Shown here: positions 6,164 through 9,819 of the stretch, piece by piece
Layout of the letters: each line of letters opens with the position of its first letter
Numbering within the stretch: position 1 is the stretch's first letter
Origin: Pseudomonas sp. PGPPP3
GTDB taxonomy: Bacteria > Pseudomonadota > Gammaproteobacteria > Pseudomonadales > Pseudomonadaceae
Reading direction: 5' to 3'
Assembly: GCA_002256055.1 (NCBI GenBank)
Contig: NKIE01000069.1
Coordinates: 1 to 9,819, forward strand
DNA: 9,819 bases
Translations under genes and position numbers: made by a program
Notes under the pieces: generated by a model
Seen by the model: the letters and a program-made list of their open reading frames with translations, nothing else
Database searches by the model: none
What the model was told of the DNA's origin: nothing

Positions 6164-6176
6164 TCGATTTAATCGA
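6164..6176. promoter_or_regulatory. Hyphenated palindrome, possible operator
   Basis: TCGATT and AATCGA are perfect 6-bp arms around a single T, located 178 bp before the amine oxidase start and about 25 bp after the proposed sigma-54 start point. The symmetry and AT-rich core would suit a dimeric repressor. This is pattern only; no regulator is recognised. Confidence 0.25.
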
Positions 6177-6353
6177 ACAGGCCTTTCAGTATTTGCCATT
6201 GGTTGCTCGTGCAAACGCCGTCTAGCCTCAGCCCGATCCGGAATACCCCTGCCTGGTTACCGAGCTGCGCGTGCATCCGTATGGATTGCCGACGCCCGTT
6301 GTTCCTGGCCGCTCTATACATCCCGAAAAAATAACAATGGAGATTGGTAGAAG

Positions 6354-7952
6354 ATGGCACGTACTTCCTTGCTTCGACGTTTGCAGGCGCTCAGTCACTT
6401 GGCTGGCGCAACCTCGGAACCCGGCATCGAGTATGCCGAGGCGGTTAGTCAGCAGCGCTCGCGCCGTGATGTGTTGAAAGCCGCTGGCGTGCTGGGGGCG
6501 GTGGCTGTCAGTGCCAGCCTGCCGGGCGTGGCCAAAGCGGTGGCCTTGGGGAATGGTAATGGCGGCTCCACTGTCTGCGTGATTGGGGGCGGGCTGGCAG
6601 GGTTGGCAGCGGCGTACGAACTGCAAAAGGTCGGGGTTACAGCCACGGTGTTCGAGGCCGCAACGCGTCTGGGTGGGCGCTGCTTCAGCAACCGCAGCAC
6701 CTTTCCGGGGCAGGTGGCCGAGAACGGTGGCGAGCTGATCGATACCTATCAGGTGGAGATCCTCAAACTGGCCGCGGAACTGGGCCTGGTCGTCGATGAC
6801 CTGCAGGTCTACGACGAGACGATCGGCGGGCAAGACATCTACTACTTCCAGGGCCAGCGCTATTCGGTGGAGCAGGCCTACACGGACTTCAAGGCGATCC
6901 AGAAACAGCTGAACACTGAGGTGGCCAAGGCGCCGTTCCCGACTCAGTGGAACAACTACACCGAGCGCGGTCGTGAACTGGATCAGATGACCATTACCCA
7001 GTGGATCAACCTGTATGTGCCGGGCGGCATCACCTCGCGCCTGGGGCGCTTGCTGGATGTGGCCTACGAGATCGAATACGGTGCAGCATGCAGTCAGCAG
7101 AGCGCCCTGAATCTGGTCTACCTGCTGGGCTACTCCAAGCAGAACTCGCTGCAGATGTTCGGCGAGTCCAACGAGCGCTTCCATATTCGCGGTGGCAACG
7201 ATCAGCTGGTCAGTGGCATGGCCGCGCGCCTGAGCAGCAACCAGCTGAAGCTCGGCCATGAACTGACCCGCATCAGCCTCAACCCGGACGCCAGTTATAC
7301 CCTGGACTTCAATACACCCAGCGGGCCGCTGCGGCTGATCAGCCAGCATGTGGTGATTGCTATCCCGTTCAACATCCTGCGCAGTTCTGTTGACTTCAGT
7401 GCTGCAGGTTTCGATGCGCTCAAGCTCAAGGCCATTCGTGACATCCCGATGGGCAACAGCAGCAAGTTCCAGTTGCAGTTCCGTAATCGCATCTGGCGCC
7501 AGCAGAACAGCAATGGCGCGACCTATTCCGATACGGGTTACCAGGACACCTGGGAAGTGACCCGGGCCCAGGCTGGCACCGAGGGCATTCTCAACAACTT
7601 CACCGGTGGCGCCACGGCGGTGGCGGCTAACAACGGCTCACTGGAGCAAAAGGCCGCGCAGTTTCTCGGGCAGTTGGAGCGGGTCATTCCTGGTATCACT
7701 AACGAGTGGAATGGCCGGGTGATTCTCAACTACTGGCCGGGCTATAAGTGGACCAAGGGTGCTTACGCCTACTTCGCGCCGGGCAACTACACCAGCTTTG
7801 TCGGCTACGAAGGCGTGCGTCAGGGCAACTGCCATTTCTGTGGCGAGCACACCTCGGTGGAGTCCCAGGGCTATCTCAATGGTGCGGTAGAAACAGGGCA
7901 GCGCTGCGCCAGTGAGATTATTGCGGACCTCAAGGGACGCAGCGTCGCGTAG
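6354..7952 (+). CDS. Tat-exported FAD-dependent amine oxidase (MAO superfamily)
   Basis: A 532-residue flavoprotein predicted to oxidise an amine in the periplasm. Residues 36-42 (SRRDVLK) are a twin-arginine motif followed by a hydrophobic stretch ending in AKA (60-62), so it should be exported folded with FAD bound. The FAD site is clear: VIGGGLAGL (76-84), Glu101, RLGGR (105-109), and the C-terminal FCGEHTS (495-501) with QGYLNGAVETG (505-515). Lys371 in SSKFQL fits the conserved flavin-site lysine. Ala470 in KGAYAYFAPG stands where MAO-A/B carry the FAD-linking Cys, so FAD is probably non-covalent. CHFC (493-496) places two cysteines near the flavin end of the fold. The 35 residues before the Tat motif are long but are known in this subgroup. 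GGAGA lies 10 bases before ATG 6354. The substrate cannot be read; polyamine, aromatic amine or nicotine-like amines are all possible. Confidence 0.88.
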   Translation: MARTSLLRRLQALSHLAGATSEPGIEYAEAVSQQRSRRDVLKAAGVLGAVAVSASLPGVAKAVALGNGNGGSTVCVIGGGLAGLAAAYELQKVGVTATVFEAATRLGGRCFSNRSTFPGQVAENGGELIDTYQVEILKLAAELGLVVDDLQVYDETIGGQDIYYFQGQRYSVEQAYTDFKAIQKQLNTEVAKAPFPTQWNNYTERGRELDQMTITQWINLYVPGGITSRLGRLLDVAYEIEYGAACSQQSALNLVYLLGYSKQNSLQMFGESNERFHIRGGNDQLVSGMAARLSSNQLKLGHELTRISLNPDASYTLDFNTPSGPLRLISQHVVIAIPFNILRSSVDFSAAGFDALKLKAIRDIPMGNSSKFQLQFRNRIWRQQNSNGATYSDTGYQDTWEVTRAQAGTEGILNNFTGGATAVAANNGSLEQKAAQFLGQLERVIPGITNEWNGRVILNYWPGYKWTKGAYAYFAPGNYTSFVGYEGVRQGNCHFCGEHTSVESQGYLNGAVETGQRCASEIIADLKGRSVA

Positions 7953-7966
7953 CGTTCTTGGTACTC

Positions 7967-8003
7967 AAGCCCGGACCTGCAGCGCGCAGCTCCGGGCTTT
8001 TTT
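7967..8003 (+). terminator. Rho-independent terminator after the amine oxidase
   Basis: AAGCCCGGA (7967-7975) and TCCGGGCTT (7991-7999) pair perfectly; CTGC (7977-7980) and GCAG (7986-7989) extend the stem inside past one mismatch. TTTTTT ends at 8003. A textbook terminator 14 bases after the stop codon, also marking the change to minus-strand genes. Confidence 0.93.
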
Positions 8004-8211
8004 ATGGGGCATGCAAAAGCTGTTGGTGGAGCGTGTGCTGCGGCTGCAGGCGGTTATATCGCTGCGCATTCCTTAAGGGGTTCAGGCGTGCGTTGGTGCC
8101 AATGGTCAGCGTCGGGAGGGCATGCCGCACCGCAGGATGGCCAGGCGTTTTGCGTTGATTAGCGAGTGCGGGGGGGCAGGTCGCGATGAGTGCGGTGGAG
8201 AGCTGCCGTGT

Positions 8212-8823
8212 TTACTGCTTATTGCGCTCGGCCCTGACTTCGCACTGCATTTCTGGTGCTTGGTAGCCCCACACCACCACGGCTTTGCCCTGATGCTCCC
8301 AGAAGGATTCATTGCGACCCTGGTAGCGGCTGCCGCTGGCGGAGACCTCTTGCAGCATCAGTGAGGTGCTGTCGCCGAACTCCACCACCGCGCTAGCGGG
8401 ATCTGTGGGGTAGAAGGTGGCGACGACTTCCTTGGCCGGTTGCCCATCGCAGCTATAGAACACCGGCCCCGTCGCCGGGAGCAGGGCGTAGCGAGCTTGC
8501 AGTTCGGCAATTCGCATACGGTAGTTGTCGCTGACGCAGAGCGATTTGTCTTTGGCTTTCCAGCAATCGTTACGACCTTTGATCCAGCCGCGCTGCTCGG
8601 CTTTCAGCAGCGGCGGGTGCTCGTTTACGGCTTTGGCGCTGGCTTGCTGATAAACCTTGGCCAGGCGCTGGTCGAGCTCGCCCAGGCTCGGGGTCTTGCA
8701 GATCAGGGCTTCGATACTGCCGGTGGGCACTTTGGTGCAGTTAAAACTTGGCTCGGCGGCTTGGCTGCTGAGCAGGGGTAGGCCGGCCATGGTCAGGAGC
8801 AGTAGGTGTTGGCGTGTTGTCAT
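8212..8823 (-). CDS. Periplasmic lysozyme inhibitor: LprI-like domain fused to MliC-like domain
   Basis: A 203-residue exported protein with two parts. Signal peptide 1-23 (MTTRQHLLLL, ending SSQAA) has no lipobox Cys, so a soluble periplasmic protein is expected. Residues about 29-111 fit the DUF1311/LprI family, with Cys29, Cys42, Cys87 and Cys96 and helical repeats such as LDQRLAKVYQ. Residues about 121-198 fit the MliC C-type lysozyme inhibitor fold: YSCDGQP at 123-129, SASGSRY at 161-167 (the loop that enters the lysozyme active site in MliC/PliC), and Cys194, probably paired with Cys125. It likely protects peptidoglycan from host or environmental lysozyme. GGAG lies 7 bases before the ATG (plus-strand 8831-8834). 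No clear terminator follows it. The domain calls rest on motifs read by eye. Confidence 0.85.
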   Translation of the reverse strand: MTTRQHLLLLTMAGLPLLSSQAAEPSFNCTKVPTGSIEALICKTPSLGELDQRLAKVYQQASAKAVNEHPPLLKAEQRGWIKGRNDCWKAKDKSLCVSDNYRMRIAELQARYALLPATGPVFYSCDGQPAKEVVATFYPTDPASAVVEFGDSTSLMLQEVSASGSRYQGRNESFWEHQGKAVVVWGYQAPEMQCEVRAERNKQ

Positions 8824-8942
8824 GGGGAAGCTCCGGTCGCAGGGGCGGCTGTGCCGCTGGTTGTCGAATGCGCCTGGCGCGCTGGTTTACGCCATGTTGT
8901 CAGGGTGCCCAGACAATTCAAGTCTGCGATTGCTGGGTGTGC

Positions 8943-9599
8943 TTACTGCCAGCGCTGCAGAATAGGTGTCAGGGCGTCGCGCTGTTGCAGGCGTTTCAGC
9001 GCGGCTGCGAACGCCCCGGCGCGGTCACTATCACCTTTTTTGAACGCTACATAACGGGGCATTTCAACCAGGGGGTTGGGCATGATGTGCACGTTGTCGT
9101 CGGCCCGTTGTTCGTGCACGTAATGCCGAGGGTTTTGCGCACTGATGTCGCGGGACAGGTCGGCCTGGTCAAAGGCAGATTCGTAGGCATAGCCACGCAC
9201 CTGACCGATCACGTAGGGCTGCAGTTCGTCGAGGCTGTGCCAGTTTTGCAGGGCGATTTTGCGGGTGGTCATGAATACCGTGGAGCCGCTGCGGATTGGG
9301 CCGACCAGCTCGTACTGAGCCTGGCGCTCTGGTGTGCCGGCAAATTGGAAGGCCATCTCGGCGGCGCCAGTGTCGAGTAGGCGCTTGACCCGGGCCCATG
9401 GGTATAAACGCAGCTGATAGTCGATCTTGGCTTCGGCCAGTATCGCGCTGACCAGCTCGACATCTAGGCCGCGTGGCGTGTTGTCATCGCCTTGGACAAA
9501 GCTGTAAGGGGCGAACTGTTCGTCGCCGATGACCCGCCAAGTTTCGGCCACTGTGGTGGTGCTGAGGACAAGCGATAGGCAGAGCATCAGATAGCGCAT
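8943..9599 (-). CDS. SBP_bac_3 periplasmic solute-binding protein, apparently shortened in lobe 2
   Basis: A 218-residue exported protein of the family-3 solute-binding type (polar amino acids and similar). Signal peptide 1-18 ends TVA. Lobe 1 looks complete: FAPYSF, GLDVELVSAIL, the LYPWARVKRLL helix and AEMAFQFAGTPERQAQY. After the hinge, IGQVRGYAYESAFDQADL begins lobe 2, but the usual segment with xNxxxLxxGRxDxxxxD between SAQNPRH (153-159) and VHIMPNPLVEMPRYVAF (170-186) is nearly absent. Members are usually about 240-260 residues, so some 15-30 residues seem missing without loss of frame. Ligand binding may be changed or lost. ATG 9599 follows a strong GGAGGTG; the frame runs further upstream without a ribosome site. 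No permease or ATPase gene is nearby, so it is an orphan binding protein or sensor partner. Confidence 0.8.
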   Translation of the reverse strand: MRYLMLCLSLVLSTTTVAETWRVIGDEQFAPYSFVQGDDNTPRGLDVELVSAILAEAKIDYQLRLYPWARVKRLLDTGAAEMAFQFAGTPERQAQYELVGPIRSGSTVFMTTRKIALQNWHSLDELQPYVIGQVRGYAYESAFDQADLSRDISAQNPRHYVHEQRADDNVHIMPNPLVEMPRYVAFKKGDSDRAGAFAAALKRLQQRDALTPILQRWQ

Positions 9600-9612
9600 A
9601 AACACCTCCGGC

Positions 9613-9624
9613 GCACGTACGTGC
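9613..9624. repeat. Perfect 12-bp palindrome just upstream of the SBP ribosome site
   Basis: GCACGTACGTGC is fully self-complementary and lies 3 bases from the GGAGGTG ribosome site on the minus strand. A second inverted repeat, TGCTGG (9622-9627) and CCAGCA (9638-9643), overlaps it. These could be an operator or leader structures. No regulator is known from the sequence, and a 12-bp palindrome may arise by chance. Confidence 0.3.
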
Positions 9625-9729
9625 TGGCGACAACGTACCAGCAAGTATTGGGCCGTGGTGTTACAGGCTAGCGTATTGCTCGCCAGTTGCGCGCTGATCT
9701 CGGCTAGGCGTGCACCGCTGTTGTGCGCA

Positions 9730-9819
9730 CTAGGTGTTTTCCGCGGCGCGCTTGCACTGCGCCTGCAGGGCGGCCCAGCCATCGGCACCGAGTTTTTCCA
9801 AGGTTTCGATATTGGCTTC
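9730..9819 (-). CDS. 3' end of an unidentified gene cut by the right edge
   Basis: The minus strand is open from the window edge through 29 codons to TAG at 9730-9732. The peptide starts EANIETLEKLGADGWAALQA and ends QCKRAAENT. Codons are strongly G/C-ending, and the peptide looks like a soluble amphipathic helix, so a true gene end is likely. The family cannot be told from 29 residues. The stop lies 130 bases before the start of the SBP gene in the same direction; no clear terminator was seen between them, so co-transcription is possible. Confidence 0.6.
   Translation of the reverse strand, partial: EANIETLEKLGADGWAALQAQCKRAAENT

Larger units (their letters stand above)
5991..6353. other. 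Gene-free stretch before the amine oxidase
   Basis: No credible gene lies here; short open frames lack ribosome sites and cross the next gene in other frames. It holds a sigma-54-like site (6113-6128), a small inverted repeat GACCTG/CAGGTC (6094-6099 and 6105-6110), CGGGG-TTT-CCCCG (6138-6150) and the palindrome TCGATT-T-AATCGA (6164-6176). No clear terminator for the preceding membrane-protein gene was found. Confidence 0.55.

Noticed and set aside
6228..7349. Minus-strand open frame of 373 codons
   Set aside because: Antisense to the amine oxidase, with no known motif and no supporting ribosome site; the plus-strand gene has clear FAD and Tat motifs.
8164..8195. Direct repeat GAGTGCGG (8164-8171 and 8188-8195) after the lysozyme inhibitor gene
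   Set aside because: Only two 8-bp copies in GC-rich intergenic DNA, with no flanking structure; probably chance.
8004..8211. Possible small genes between the amine oxidase terminator and the lysozyme inhibitor
   Set aside because: Short frames on both strands have no ribosome site, no motif, and extend into neighbouring genes in other frames.
9600..9788. Upstream extension of the SBP frame to 9788
   Set aside because: It overlaps the end of the partial gene at the right edge and hides a clean signal peptide; GGAGGTG supports the start at 9599.

Overview
The window looks like chromosome from a Pseudomonas-type gammaproteobacterium. Codons favour G or C in the third position, Shine-Dalgarno sites are ordinary, and the gene families are typical of that group: SpuA-type gamma-glutamyl-GABA hydrolase, DUF3391/HD-GYP phosphodiesterase, TorF-family porin, Tat-exported flavin amine oxidase, LprI/MliC-like lysozyme inhibitor and orphan SBP_bac_3 proteins. 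No rRNA, tRNA, insertion sequence, phage gene or CRISPR array was seen. The genus is inferred from gene content only.

Layout. Bases 1-445 are a long gene-free leader ahead of a single spuA/puuD-like gene (446-1216), which has its own strong terminator. This leader is the most structured non-coding DNA in the window: a hairpin that may end an upstream gene, a hyphenated palindrome beside a weak promoter candidate, a perfect 15-bp inverted repeat, and an overlapping smaller hairpin that reaches the ribosome binding site. After a short spacer with a doubtful small frame come two plus-strand cyclic-di-GMP genes: a membrane diguanylate cyclase with a periplasmic SBP_bac_3 sensor (1480-2922) and a soluble HD-GYP phosphodiesterase (2993-4291). 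Next are a TorF-type outer membrane protein (4545-5282), a 12-bp perfect hairpin, and a small single-pass membrane protein of unknown function (5484-5990). A 363-bp gene-free stretch with a sigma-54-like site precedes a Tat-exported flavin amine oxidase (6354-7952) with a textbook terminator.

The rest is on the minus strand: a periplasmic LprI + MliC-like lysozyme inhibitor (8212-8823), an SBP_bac_3 protein that seems to lack part of its second lobe (8943-9599), and at the right edge the last 29 codons of an unidentified gene (9730-9819).

How the genes fit together. The window is mostly single-gene units separated by hairpins, not one operon. The clearest functional pair is the cyclase and the phosphodiesterase, which make and break the same second messenger. 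SpuA and the amine oxidase could both serve polyamine or amine catabolism, but they are 5 kb apart with separate signals, so a link is only a guess. TorF, the lysozyme inhibitor and the SBP protein are all envelope proteins. I see no obvious new defence or mobile system. The best leads are the spuA leader, the sigma-54-like site before the amine oxidase, and the apparently shortened SBP protein.
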